The position numbers were made by a program, and so were the translations under genes. From Lachnospiraceae bacterium (lineage in GTDB: Bacteria; Bacillota_A; Clostridia; Lachnospirales; Lachnospiraceae), in contig JAQUUB010000092.1 in the NCBI GenBank assembly GCA_028694115.1, positions 1 to 17,450 of the forward strand: DNA of 17,450 nt, read 5' to 3'. The notes below the pieces were generated by a model that was not told where the DNA came from, made no database searches, and was given only the letters and a program-made list of their open reading frames with translations. Positions within the stretch are counted from its first letter, which is position 1. Each line of letters starts with the position of its first letter. This document shows, in pieces, positions 6,138 through 13,494 of this stretch.

Positions 6138-6479
6138 TTAGAGTGTACCGATTTTCTTTTTTTCCTGAGCAATCTTTTCAATTTCATCTCCGTGTGTTTC
6201 CCATGCTTTACTCAGGCACCATCTAAGGGCCTTGGAGACTTTATCGGTTCCAATTGCAAGCATTATTTTGTCTAAATGCTCTATTTCCAAGTCAGTGAAT
6301 TTAGCAGATCGGTTGTGTTTTAGCTTTTCATCTGTGTTTTCTTCTTTCTTTTCTGCTTTTTCTACTACAGGCATTTCTGTCTGAGTTGTTGGTGTTTTTT
6401 CTATTTTTGTTTGCTTCCCGAGCAAAGCTTCAATATTATCATTTTCATCGATTTTTGTGTTTCCAAGAGCGGTCCTCAT
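6138..6479 (-). CDS. Probable ParA partner / DNA-binding adaptor
   Basis: The product is 113 aa from the ATG at 6479, which shares a base with the parA stop (TGATG), implying translational coupling; GGGGG lies about 8 nt upstream. An in-frame ATG at 6494 would add five residues. The first 60 or so residues are low-complexity and charged (many K, E, T). The C-terminal part, from about KFTDLEIEHLDKIMLAIG to the end, is compact and helical, like a small ribbon-helix-helix or helix-turn-helix unit. Type Ib partition systems pair ParA with such a small centromere-binding protein encoded just downstream. Family identity is not certain; role comes mainly from position. The likely binding site is the repeat pair at 7285-7364. 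Confidence 0.6.
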   Translation of the reverse strand: MRTALGNTKIDENDNIEALLGKQTKIEKTPTTQTEMPVVEKAEKKEENTDEKLKHNRSAKFTDLEIEHLDKIMLAIGTDKVSKALRWCLSKAWETHGDEIEKIAQEKKKIGTL

Positions 6480-7240
6480 CAGATCATCCCCCATCGCTTC
6501 ATCGCTTCCTCTGTAAATGCTTGATATGCTGCTGCTCCTGCAGATTCAGGAGCATATTCAAATATGGATTTTTTGTGAGTAGGACATTCTGCTAATCGAA
6601 TATTTCGTGGAATAGTTGTCTCGAACACAATGGTTCCGAATTTATTTAGCAGCCTTTCCCGGACCTCTCTTGCCAGAGTAGTTCTTGAATCATACATTGT
6701 TAATAGGACCCCGCCAATCACAAGTTCTGGGTTAAGTGCCTGCTTTATCTGGAGAATGATATTAACCATCTGGCTCATTGCGTCCAGTGCATATGCTTCG
6801 TGTATTGGAATAATAACTTCGTCAGCTGCACACAATGCATTTATTGGGATTACTCCAACAGATGGTTGAGTGTCAATCAATATGATGTCATAGTTATCCT
6901 GGATTGGTTTTAGTGCCCTTTTAAGGAAAGTTTCCCGGGCAAGTTGAGTGGTCAGTTCCAGTTCAATTGTCGAAAATGCTAGACATGATGGAATTATATC
7001 CAGGCCAGGTTCTACAGAAGGTGAAATGATTTCTAAAATTGGTGTTCCCTGAAACAGGTCCTTGATTGTTTTATCTGCTGTTTGCCCAGGATACAGATTT
7101 GAGGAAGCATTTGCCTGGGGATCAGAATCTATTAATAAAATCCGTTTGCCTTTTCGAGCCAACCCTGCAGCCAAATTTGTTGCAGTTGTTGTCTTGGCAA
7201 CGCCTCCTTTAACGTTGTTAATGGTTACTATTTTCACCAT
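6479..7240 (-). CDS. parA: ParA/Soj-family partition ATPase
   Basis: The product is 253 aa. The deviant Walker A motif KGGVAKTT (residues 11-18) with its signature lysine, the LLIDSDPQANASS segment (Walker A') and ILIDTQPSVGV (Walker B) identify a ParA/Soj ATPase, which forms ATP-dependent dimers on the nucleoid and moves replicon copies bound by a partner protein. The length without an extra N-terminal helix-turn-helix domain fits the short Soj-like or type Ib class, in which ParA does not itself repress. The start is the ATG at 7240 with GAGG about 7 nt upstream. It forms a two-gene operon with the coupled downstream gene. It supports the view that the window is from a low-copy replicon. 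Confidence 0.93.
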   Translation of the reverse strand: MVKIVTINNVKGGVAKTTTATNLAAGLARKGKRILLIDSDPQANASSNLYPGQTADKTIKDLFQGTPILEIISPSVEPGLDIIPSCLAFSTIELELTTQLARETFLKRALKPIQDNYDIILIDTQPSVGVIPINALCAADEVIIPIHEAYALDAMSQMVNIILQIKQALNPELVIGGVLLTMYDSRTTLAREVRERLLNKFGTIVFETTIPRNIRLAECPTHKKSIFEYAPESAGAAAYQAFTEEAMKRWGMI

Positions 7241-7277
7241 AGGAATGCCTCAATAATCTTAAAATTTCGTATATTTG

Positions 7278-7364
7278 TATACTTGTATTAAAGTATACAA
7301 GTATATTTAATTACCTGTCTATTTGTGTTAAAGTATACAAGTATATTTAATTACCTGTCTATTT
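7278..7364. repeat. 40-bp tandem direct repeats at the parA promoter, candidate centromere/operator
   Basis: The units 7285-7324 and 7325-7364 are identical except for one base, and each includes TTAAAGTATACAAGTATA followed by ATTACCTGTCTATTTG. At the first unit a perfect 10-bp inverted repeat is formed, TATACTTGTA (7278-7287) with TACAAGTATA (7296-7305). The repeats lie 45-125 bp before the parA start on the minus strand and must overlap its promoter. Such repeats next to parA pairs are usually the parS site and the operator at once. Confidence 0.65.
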
Positions 7365-7491
7365 GCATTCTTTTATGACATTTGCCAGGATGTCTTTGAT
7401 TTTGTGGATGTGGGTCCTGATGATAAATTTGTTTTAGATATTAATGTAACAGTATATTTTAGTATTCTAATATAACTGAATACCAGTAATC

Positions 7492-7734
7492 TTGAACACA
7501 AAAAGACTTGTAGTTATGTATTTTTGTATATTTATATACTTGAATTTTTGTATACATGTATACTTTTCCCATGTAAATAAGGATGAGCAGATTGAGAAGT
7601 TAAACGAGAACATGTATAAGCAAGCAGTCCACATTCAAACATCGATCAAGGAGGACAACAGGCTAAACATTAAGCTGCTTCCGGAGAATACGGAAATAAA
7701 AAGCCATGGTGGAAGTTTTGGTAAAAAGAGATAA
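7492..7734 (+). CDS. Small hypothetical protein, start uncertain
   Basis: The frame is open from a TTG at 7492, with an ATG at 7516. The first 25 or so residues would be a hydrophobic segment, yet that DNA includes a perfect 14-bp palindrome GTATACATGTATAC (7550-7563) related to the parA repeat words, so it may be regulatory rather than coding. The remainder (about 50 residues, from NKDEQIEKLNENMYKQ on) is a charged helix followed by a polar tail ending HGGSFGKKR. A perfect hairpin begins at the stop codon, supporting a real transcript. I do not recognise the family. It is divergent from parA across the repeat region. Confidence 0.4.
   Translation: MNTKRLVVMYFCIFIYLNFCIHVYFSHVNKDEQIEKLNENMYKQAVHIQTSIKEDNRLNIKLLPENTEIKSHGGSFGKKR
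7550..7563. promoter_or_regulatory. 14-bp palindrome related to the parA repeats
   Basis: GTATACATGTATAC is a perfect palindrome, and TATAC/GTATA words recur from 7264 to 7563. It may be a further binding site for the partition adaptor or for a repressor of the divergent genes. Confidence 0.4.
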
Positions 7735-7751
7735 CAGCAAAATGCTGTTAT
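7731..7751 (+). terminator. Perfect hairpin at the end of the small ORF
   Basis: ATAACAGCA (7731-7739), loop AAA, TGCTGTTAT (7743-7751) form a 9-bp perfect stem overlapping the TAA stop of the preceding ORF. A short TTT follows. It fits a transcript end or a stabilising 3' structure. Confidence 0.55.
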
Positions 7752-7876
7752 TTGCATATTTGAAGTATAGGACTCAAAATCAGTCAAATACTAATAAGCA
7801 ATTTGTCGGTATTTTCGGTTCTCACTGGTCAGATTGACTGTGAAACTTGCTACAGGAAGTAATCTCTAAGGGAATC

Positions 7877-8923
7877 TTATTGAAACACTTTCCAGATGTT
7901 AGAATAATTTTTTTCGTATCCTAAAGCAAAAAACCCTACTCCGCCTAGATTTTCGGATTTTGCGTATTGATATTTTAATCTAAGTGATTCATCATCATCG
8001 TACCATACTTGATGCCATGTATCACCAGACTTATAATAGTACCAAGGAGTATTGGAATCCGAGTCCCAAATTCTGCCATAAATCTGAGAATTATTAATAG
8101 CATCTTCTATATGTACAGGTTGTTCATTGGTTATGTTTGCTCCTGGTTGATTGGAATCGGTCGAATAATCATAACCATAAAATGGCAAACCTAATATTAT
8201 TTGGTTTTTACTGAAGTATTTTGATGTTTCGTTTATTGAATCGATCGCATCATATCGTATTGGGCTGTCATATGGTGAATTGGGAGCCGTGGTTCTACGA
8301 TTACAATAATCATAACTCATGAGAAAAACGGAATCTACATATTTTTTAAGATTTGCATTTTTGAAGGTTGCAGCAGATTTTATGCCCCAAGGGATATCGA
8401 TAGAGATATGATAAGCGGGATTTGCAGCTTTTAACGTTGTATGAAGATTCGCCATTAAATTTTCAAATAGAGGAACATTTGAAGTTCCGGTGATACTATT
8501 TATATCAGTCGGCGTTTCTAGGTCTAAATTTACTCCATCTGCATCGTACATCTGTAACGAATTTGATATATTGTTTATGAAATCTGTTTGATGGTTTGCA
8601 ATTACACTGTCTATTACATATGGATCATTTGAGTGTATACACAGTGTTATTTTTACTCCGTGTTGATGTGCCTGGTCCCTAACTACATAATAGTTACTCA
8701 TATTTCCGGGCTCCGTAAGTGTACCATCACTGTTTAAAATCCATTTAGAATATGAAACATGAGTTAAGGTATTCCAATCCGGTTGATAGGATCCAAGGTA
8801 AGGCCAGTTGGGCCAAAAACCATATACTGTACCACCTGTATCTTTTATTGAACGGTCGACTTCACCATCAATTATAAAGACGAGACAAGTCAATACAGAG
8901 AGAATTAATATTTTTTTCCTCAT
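7877..8923 (-). CDS. Secreted GH18-family glycoside hydrolase-like protein
   Basis: The product is 348 aa. The first 20 residues (MRKKILILSVLTCLVFII) form a signal peptide, so it is exported. The body is a single TIM-barrel GH18 module: GFWPNW near residue 35, HVSYSKW near 55-61, the catalytic motif as DGVNLDLE (129-136) with D134 and the proton donor E136 kept and the second aspartate replaced by N, LMSYDY near 205, and a closing aromatic region (GGVGFFALGYE). GH18 enzymes cleave chitin or peptidoglycan-type beta-1,4 linkages; the DGxNxDxE variant is common in the spore-germination YaaH-like branch. No carbohydrate-binding or S-layer domain is attached. In an archaeon without peptidoglycan the likely target is extracellular polysaccharide or chitin-like matter; the substrate is unknown. 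Confidence 0.85.
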   Translation of the reverse strand: MRKKILILSVLTCLVFIIDGEVDRSIKDTGGTVYGFWPNWPYLGSYQPDWNTLTHVSYSKWILNSDGTLTEPGNMSNYYVVRDQAHQHGVKITLCIHSNDPYVIDSVIANHQTDFINNISNSLQMYDADGVNLDLETPTDINSITGTSNVPLFENLMANLHTTLKAANPAYHISIDIPWGIKSAATFKNANLKKYVDSVFLMSYDYCNRRTTAPNSPYDSPIRYDAIDSINETSKYFSKNQIILGLPFYGYDYSTDSNQPGANITNEQPVHIEDAINNSQIYGRIWDSDSNTPWYYYKSGDTWHQVWYDDDESLRLKYQYAKSENLGGVGFFALGYEKNYSNIWKVFQ

Positions 8924-8954
8924 TAAAAATCGCCATCTGCGGGGTTATTTAACA

Positions 8955-9277
8955 ATGCATGTAAGTCAATATACTAATCTTTGTATAAAAGCAATGCTTC
9001 TCAATTGTCTTGGTTTGGCTGACATTCTCCTTTACATGTATTCTCATTACGTTGAAACTCTTCCAATTGAAAAATTACTTGGTCCTGGAGTCAGTGCATC
9101 TGATCTTAATGATGATGTTTTAGGAAGAACTCTTGATGAGATTCATTGAGCAGATCCTACTTAACTTTTCATGAAACTTGCTTTGAAAATGATTGAAATC
9201 GTGAACATCAGGACTCAACTCCTCCATTGCGATATTACCAATTTTAGCGTTTATAGGGAATACAAACATATCGATGG
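8955..9277 (+). pseudogene. Decayed IS1634-type transposase fragment
   Basis: From the ATG at 8955 the frame reads like the N-terminal domain (DUF4277-type) of IS1634-like DDE transposases: CIKAMLLNCLGLADILLYMY, then ETLPIEKLLGPGVSASDLN and DDVLGRTLDEI. After two in-frame stops (TGA 9147-9149, TAA 9162-9164) similarity resumes in the same frame with LLHCDITNFSVYREY, corresponding to the first catalytic aspartate region (LH.DST.F) of these enzymes. The rest of the transposase is absent, and the fragment ends next to the stop of the convergent membrane-protein gene. It is dead and marks a past insertion between the GH18 gene and its neighbour. Confidence 0.75.
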
Positions 9278-9281
9278 TAGT

Positions 9282-11114
9282 TCACTCCCATTCTTTGTAG
9301 GGTTTTACAAGATAAGTTGAAACTTCTTGGTTATCATAGATACGATATACATTTTTACAAGAATTAATGGAAGTTAAATCACTTTCATTAAATTGTCCAA
9401 CACCTTTCCATACTGTAGAATACGCTTGTTTTTCATACTCTGTTATCAAAAAATACCGAGTAAAATTAGCTGGAAAGATACCTATTTCAAATGAATTTAA
9501 ATTTTCTGGAAAATTGGACCAAGGTCTAACTGAGGACGTATGAATTGAAGTATAATTTGAACCATAAATAAGAGAAGAATAACGGTTTAAAGAACTCAGT
9601 AACCTAATTGTAGGTATATTTTCGCTCTTAGAATCCAATAACCATTTCCCTCCAGAAATGTCATAAGCGGTAAATTCATCGCTTGGATATGTGGTAATGG
9701 GAGATTGGTATAGCGAGGCAACCGTGGTGATCACAGACAGGATAACGATCAGATTTAGAATTATCCTGTATTGTTTACGTAAAAAAACCATAAGATATCC
9801 TAACAACAATGGTGTAAATATCATATTAGCATCTAAATTAATGAATCTGTATGGAGTATGAGCGCGAGAAGAAATAAAAAGGAAAAAATAAAAAATACTA
9901 CCAAAAATAAAACATAAAGAAACAGACTTCAAGCTCTCAAAACCTTTTTTTGAATTTTTCAATATAAAAATAATCGAGAAAAATGACAAGATATAGTACA
10001 TTAATTCATCAAATGTCATAATTAGGAATGCCTTTGCTGCCGTTAAAAAACCCAGCTTATTAGCATACCCCGTTGCTACAGTCAATGTTGTAGCACCTGA
10101 ACTTCTCATGAGAAGAGAATTCTCTATTTGCTCAAAAATTTCAATAGCATTTTTTGTTAAAGCATACTGAGCTAGATACCAGATAGAAGAAGTTATTAAA
10201 AAAATCATAATTAAACGTAAAGATACTTTATGGGATTTACTATCTGACAGTATTTCCCCAAAAAAAATGCATATAATATATAATAAAAAAATTAACGATA
10301 TAATGGGATGAGTAAATGGGATTATTAAGCAGATTATAACAACGAGAATTCTATACCTAAAATCGCTATTTCTATTAAGTGTATAAAATACAAGTGGTAA
10401 AATTAAAGTTGAAATAAGCATGTGATATATTGTTGCGAAAAACCAAGCAAAGAATAGAGGTGTTGAAGCTATAATTGAATATGTAATAAAATTCTGATCT
10501 TGCTTAAATGATTTTGCCCAACAATAAATAGATAGCATATAAATGATAACAAACAAAAATGGAATATATTTTGATACCTCTAAAGCAGAGATGTTTAAAA
10601 TTTGGCTGATTTGAGAAATAAGTACTGAAGTATATGGATAAAAATTATAATTAGGAATATGTCCATAAATGCTTACATCCATTGCATATCCTACATAGGC
10701 GGCATTATCTCCTCTACCCATGATTAGCGTGTAGTTCTTTAATTTTGGAAGCAAAACTAATAAAGCATTACAAAAGATTATTTGAAAAAAACCTATATTA
10801 AATTGTTTGCTGCTTCTAGTGGAAATGGAAGACCACAAAAGAAACATGCCGTTTATTAAACTAAATAGTAAAGATACCCAGAAAATTAAAGGCGTAGATG
10901 AATATATAGAAATTTCATAGCCCATAACTGGCTTTCTTGTAACTAGTAAAAGAGAATACGATATAAGCATAAAAGATATTGATGTCGATAATAGCTGGAA
11001 CTTGTATATAGAGCACATTTGTTTCTGTAATTTGGATTCGAAAAATCCAATGAGATTGCTTAGTTCCAAACTAATTTTATTATTATGTTTATTCACATTA
11101 GACTCTTTTAGCAT
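9282..11114 (-). CDS. Large multi-pass membrane protein, possibly GT-C-type glycosyltransferase
   Basis: The product is 610 aa from the ATG at 11114, with GAGG about 6 nt upstream. It has many hydrophobic segments, roughly 11-13 from residue 40 to 480, then a soluble C-terminal part of about 120 residues that would lie outside the cell. After the third or fourth membrane helix there is an acidic loop, GRGDNAAYVGYAMDV (133-147), and a following amphipathic stretch. GT-C glycosyltransferases carry catalytic acidic residues in such first extracellular loops and have this overall shape, so a lipid-linked sugar transferase for surface glycans or protein glycosylation is a fair guess. I cannot name a family with certainty. 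Composition is very AT-rich, more so than the cassette at 12741-16918. Confidence 0.6.
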   Translation of the reverse strand: MLKESNVNKHNNKISLELSNLIGFFESKLQKQMCSIYKFQLLSTSISFMLISYSLLLVTRKPVMGYEISIYSSTPLIFWVSLLFSLINGMFLLWSSISTRSSKQFNIGFFQIIFCNALLVLLPKLKNYTLIMGRGDNAAYVGYAMDVSIYGHIPNYNFYPYTSVLISQISQILNISALEVSKYIPFLFVIIYMLSIYCWAKSFKQDQNFITYSIIASTPLFFAWFFATIYHMLISTLILPLVFYTLNRNSDFRYRILVVIICLIIPFTHPIISLIFLLYIICIFFGEILSDSKSHKVSLRLIMIFLITSSIWYLAQYALTKNAIEIFEQIENSLLMRSSGATTLTVATGYANKLGFLTAAKAFLIMTFDELMYYILSFFSIIFILKNSKKGFESLKSVSLCFIFGSIFYFFLFISSRAHTPYRFINLDANMIFTPLLLGYLMVFLRKQYRIILNLIVILSVITTVASLYQSPITTYPSDEFTAYDISGGKWLLDSKSENIPTIRLLSSLNRYSSLIYGSNYTSIHTSSVRPWSNFPENLNSFEIGIFPANFTRYFLITEYEKQAYSTVWKGVGQFNESDLTSINSCKNVYRIYDNQEVSTYLVKPYKEWE

Positions 11115-11390
11115 ATAGTGCCTCTGGTTCTATTAAGAGCCGGTTATTAATACTCTGGATACAATGTTCTAGCCTGCCAAATTTCTGTAGGGACTGTAGA
11201 AGGTCATCGGGTTGTTCTGTCCCAATATTATTAGTTGTTAATACAAAAATACCTTTTTTGCCATTTTAAAAGTATTGTTTATATTGGACTGACATGTATA
11301 TGAATTTATTTGAAAAGTTCATTATTCACTCACGTCAGGGCTCGTAACGAAATAACTTAAGTAACACATTATTATTTTGGAGAAAAATCG
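11115..11390. other. Non-coding gap, divergent promoter region
   Basis: This gap separates the membrane-protein gene (leftward) from the broken ORF (rightward). A GTTTATATT word near 11276-11284 resembles a TATA box on either strand. I see no repeats or conserved sites. A TTTTAAAAG word near 11264-11272 is simple AT-rich DNA. Confidence 0.3.
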
Positions 11391-11556
11391 ATGGGACTGC
11401 TTATGAAAATGATAAAGTACAGTGTAAAAATATACTTAAATTATTTCTAGGTGTGTAAGGATAATTCTGGTAATCCTTATTATCGGTGCTCTAACATTCT
11501 TCTCACTCTTCACTACACACAATTATAGAGTATTACCCCAAAATCAACATTATTAA
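11391..11556 (+). pseudogene. Broken start of a membrane or exported protein
   Basis: An ATG at 11391 has a good GGAG site 8 nt upstream (11379-11382) and reads MGLLMKMIKYSVKIYLNYF before a TAG at 11448. In another frame the DNA continues at once (11458-11556) with a typical membrane segment, RIILVILIIGALTFFSLFTT, and a stop. A basic start followed by a hydrophobic stretch suggests one original signal-anchor region split by a frameshift, whose remainder was lost when the adjacent TnpB element arrived. No family can be assigned. Confidence 0.3.
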
Positions 11557-11627
11557 AAATCATCAAAAATTAAATGTTGACCTGCCGAAAGTAGGATTAT
11601 AATGCTTATCAACGTTTTTTTAAAGGA

Positions 11628-12608
11628 TTGGGTGATTATCCAGCTGAAAAATTAAAGAAAAAACAACATTTCTCTTTCCAGGTTTCTCAACATTATAAAA
11701 TTAACTTAACTACGTCTGAGGTATTTCTAACTATTATTGGCTGGATTAAAATCAACATACATAAACCCCTTTTTGAACCTGAATTCTTTGAAACTCATAT
11801 CAAAACAATTACCATTAATAACGAAATCATAGTTGAGAAGGATCTTAATTCAGAATTCTTAAGAACTGCTACAGTTTCCAGAACATCAGCCGGAAGATAC
11901 CATATTAGCATCTTAACCGAGGATCTGAATAACTATCCGGTAACTCAACAATATTCCGAATCAACTCTGGTAGGTGTTGATGTTGGTATCAAGACATTTG
12001 CAGCCATATCTACAGGGGAGAAAATTGAGAACCCTAAATTTCTTAAAAAATCTATAACGAAACTTAAAATGCTACAAAAAAGAGTCAGTAGAAAGGTTAA
12101 AGGTTCTAAAAACCGGAAGAAAGCTGTTAAGAAACTTGCAAAACAACATCAATTAGTTTCAAACCAGAGAAATAATTTTCAGCATAAAGTTTCATTGTCA
12201 CTAATACGCGAAAACCAAGCAGTTGCAATTGAAACTTTAAATATAAAAGGTATGATTAAAAATCACAAATTAGCTCAAGCTGTGGCTGATTCTGCATGGA
12301 GCAGTTTTGTAACAAAGTTGGAGTATAAGGCTCAATGGTTTGGCAAGACAATTTTGAAGATTGGAATGTTTGAACCATCTTCTAAAAATTGTCATGTTTG
12401 CGGATACCATAATTCTGAATTAACTTTAAAGGATAGAGAATGGCTTTGTCCTTCTTGTAATACAAACCATGACAGAGATATTAATGCAGCCATCAACATT
12501 AAACAATTTGCAATTAATAATCTAATCACCTCTGGAACAGAGGGTAGAGCCTGCGGAGTTATTCTCAAAAGAGAGAGCCGTGAAGCAGGATGCCCGTCAT
12601 TTCAATGA
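11628..12608 (+). CDS. tnpB: TnpB (IS200/IS605-type RNA-guided nuclease), N-terminally truncated
   Basis: The frame gives 326 aa from a TTG at 11628; similarity to TnpB begins a little earlier (NAYQRFF, from about 11601), before which the same frame is closed by a TAG. Usual TnpB proteins are about 370-400 aa, so roughly 70-100 N-terminal residues with part of the guide-RNA-binding region are missing. The nuclease half is intact: RuvC-I GVDVGIKTF (D118), RuvC-II AIETLNIKGM (E202), the CHVC...CPSC zinc finger (C255, C258, C274, C277) and RuvC-III HDRDINAAIN. No TnpA transposase is present. TnpB proteins are guided by an RNA made from the 3' end of their own gene and cut DNA near a short target motif. 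With the missing N-terminus this copy is probably inactive. Confidence 0.88.
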   Translation: MGDYPAEKLKKKQHFSFQVSQHYKINLTTSEVFLTIIGWIKINIHKPLFEPEFFETHIKTITINNEIIVEKDLNSEFLRTATVSRTSAGRYHISILTEDLNNYPVTQQYSESTLVGVDVGIKTFAAISTGEKIENPKFLKKSITKLKMLQKRVSRKVKGSKNRKKAVKKLAKQHQLVSNQRNNFQHKVSLSLIRENQAVAIETLNIKGMIKNHKLAQAVADSAWSSFVTKLEYKAQWFGKTILKIGMFEPSSKNCHVCGYHNSELTLKDREWLCPSCNTNHDRDINAAINIKQFAINNLITSGTEGRACGVILKRESREAGCPSFQ

Positions 12609-12612
12609 TGGG
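12593..12612 (+). other. Right-end hairpin of the TnpB element / candidate guide-RNA scaffold end
   Basis: CCCGTCATT (12593-12601) pairs with AATGATGGG (12604-12612) with a single G-T wobble, and the stem straddles the tnpB stop codon. Subterminal hairpins at the right end are a hallmark of IS200/IS605 elements, and the RNA scaffold of TnpB usually ends here. TAGTTCAC follows and may mark the element boundary. No matching left end is visible, in line with the truncated N-terminus. Confidence 0.55.
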
Positions 12613-12679
12613 TAGTTCACGACATAGAAATAGTTTATCTCTTAATTTCCCAAAGCAACTTTGAAGTCATCTAAAAAAA

Positions 12680-12687
12680 TTTATATA
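12680..12687 (+). promoter_or_regulatory. TATA box of the DUF4956-CotH-VTC operon
   Basis: TTTATATA, preceded by a run of A, lies about 60 bp before the likely TTG start at 12741. It would place the transcript start near 12712 and a leader of about 30 nt. The next two genes follow closely without another clear TATA box. Confidence 0.55.
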
Positions 12688-12740
12688 GTCTTCTACTCAT
12701 ATTATGCTAAAATATTTGATTTCATATGTGGGGGAATAAT

Positions 12741-13430
12741 TTGCAGGCAGATACGTCAACATTTGAAGATTTCTTGACTACCCAGAGTTATCAGGTACCT
12801 GTATCAGGATTTGTAGTTAATCTGCTAATAGCTGGTATTCTGGCTTTTATCTTAGGTCAGGTATACGTAAGTTATGGTACTACTCTTTCTAACAGGCGGC
12901 AATTTGCAAAAAATTTTGTAATTATTTCCATGACAACTATGCTCATAATTACTATAGTCAAATCTTCCCTCGCTCTCTCTCTTGGCCTGGTTGGAGCACT
13001 CTCTATAGTAAGGTTCAGGACTGCAGTTAAAGAACCTGAAGAGCTGGCTTTTCTCTTCTTGAATATCGCTATTGGCCTCGGTCTGGGAGCAGATCAGAGA
13101 ATTATTACAGTTTTTGGTGCCTTCATAGTTCTTTCAATTATTGTAATAAGGAAAAAATTCATACGCAGTCCTAAATTTGATCAGAACTTACACTTGACGA
13201 TATCAAGCCAAAATCCAGATAAAATACAATTGAATAAGATTGTATCGATTTTGAATAAGCACTGTTCAGCCGTGAATTTAAAGCGTTTTGATGAGACAGG
13301 TGAGACTCTTGAATCTACTTTTCTGGTAAACTTTGATGATTTTGAGCATATAGAGTCTCTCAAAAATGAACTGAATTCAATTTCCAAATCAATTAAAATT
13401 ACTTTTCTTGATCAACAGGGTATGTATTAA
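12741..13430 (+). CDS. DUF4956 membrane protein
   Basis: I prefer the TTG at 12741, which has GTGGGGG 6 nt upstream; an in-frame ATG at 12726 has no such site. The product is about 229 aa. It has three or four membrane helices in the first 140 residues, with the hallmark LGLVGALSIVRFRTAVKEPE and the following FLFLNIAIGLGLGA segment that define DUF4956. The last 90 residues are a soluble alpha/beta domain. Its biochemical role is not established. In many bacteria and some archaea DUF4956 genes sit beside VTC-domain polyphosphate polymerases and CotH-like kinases, exactly as here, so it may be the membrane channel or anchor for that system. It starts a three-gene operon. Confidence 0.85.
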   Translation: MQADTSTFEDFLTTQSYQVPVSGFVVNLLIAGILAFILGQVYVSYGTTLSNRRQFAKNFVIISMTTMLIITIVKSSLALSLGLVGALSIVRFRTAVKEPEELAFLFLNIAIGLGLGADQRIITVFGAFIVLSIIVIRKKFIRSPKFDQNLHLTISSQNPDKIQLNKIVSILNKHCSAVNLKRFDETGETLESTFLVNFDDFEHIESLKNELNSISKSIKITFLDQQGMY

Positions 13431-13494
13431 ATAGATCTGAATGGGGTCCAAAGAAAACAGATATAAATGGGATCCAAAATGTGGGGGACTTAAG

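Noticed and set aside
7285..7364. Two 40-bp direct repeats as a minimal CRISPR array
   Set aside because: The units are adjacent with no spacers, only two copies exist, and no cas gene is in the window; the place next to parA fits an operator or centromere better.
8808..8954. Upstream extension of the transposase relic frame
   Set aside because: The frame here lies antisense to the GH18 signal peptide, and its residues do not resemble a transposase; similarity starts only near 8955.
9273..12620. Shared word GGTAGTTCAC near 9276 and 12611 as paired element ends
   Set aside because: A ten-base match alone is weak, the first copy can be explained as continuing transposase sequence, and no other end features are shared.
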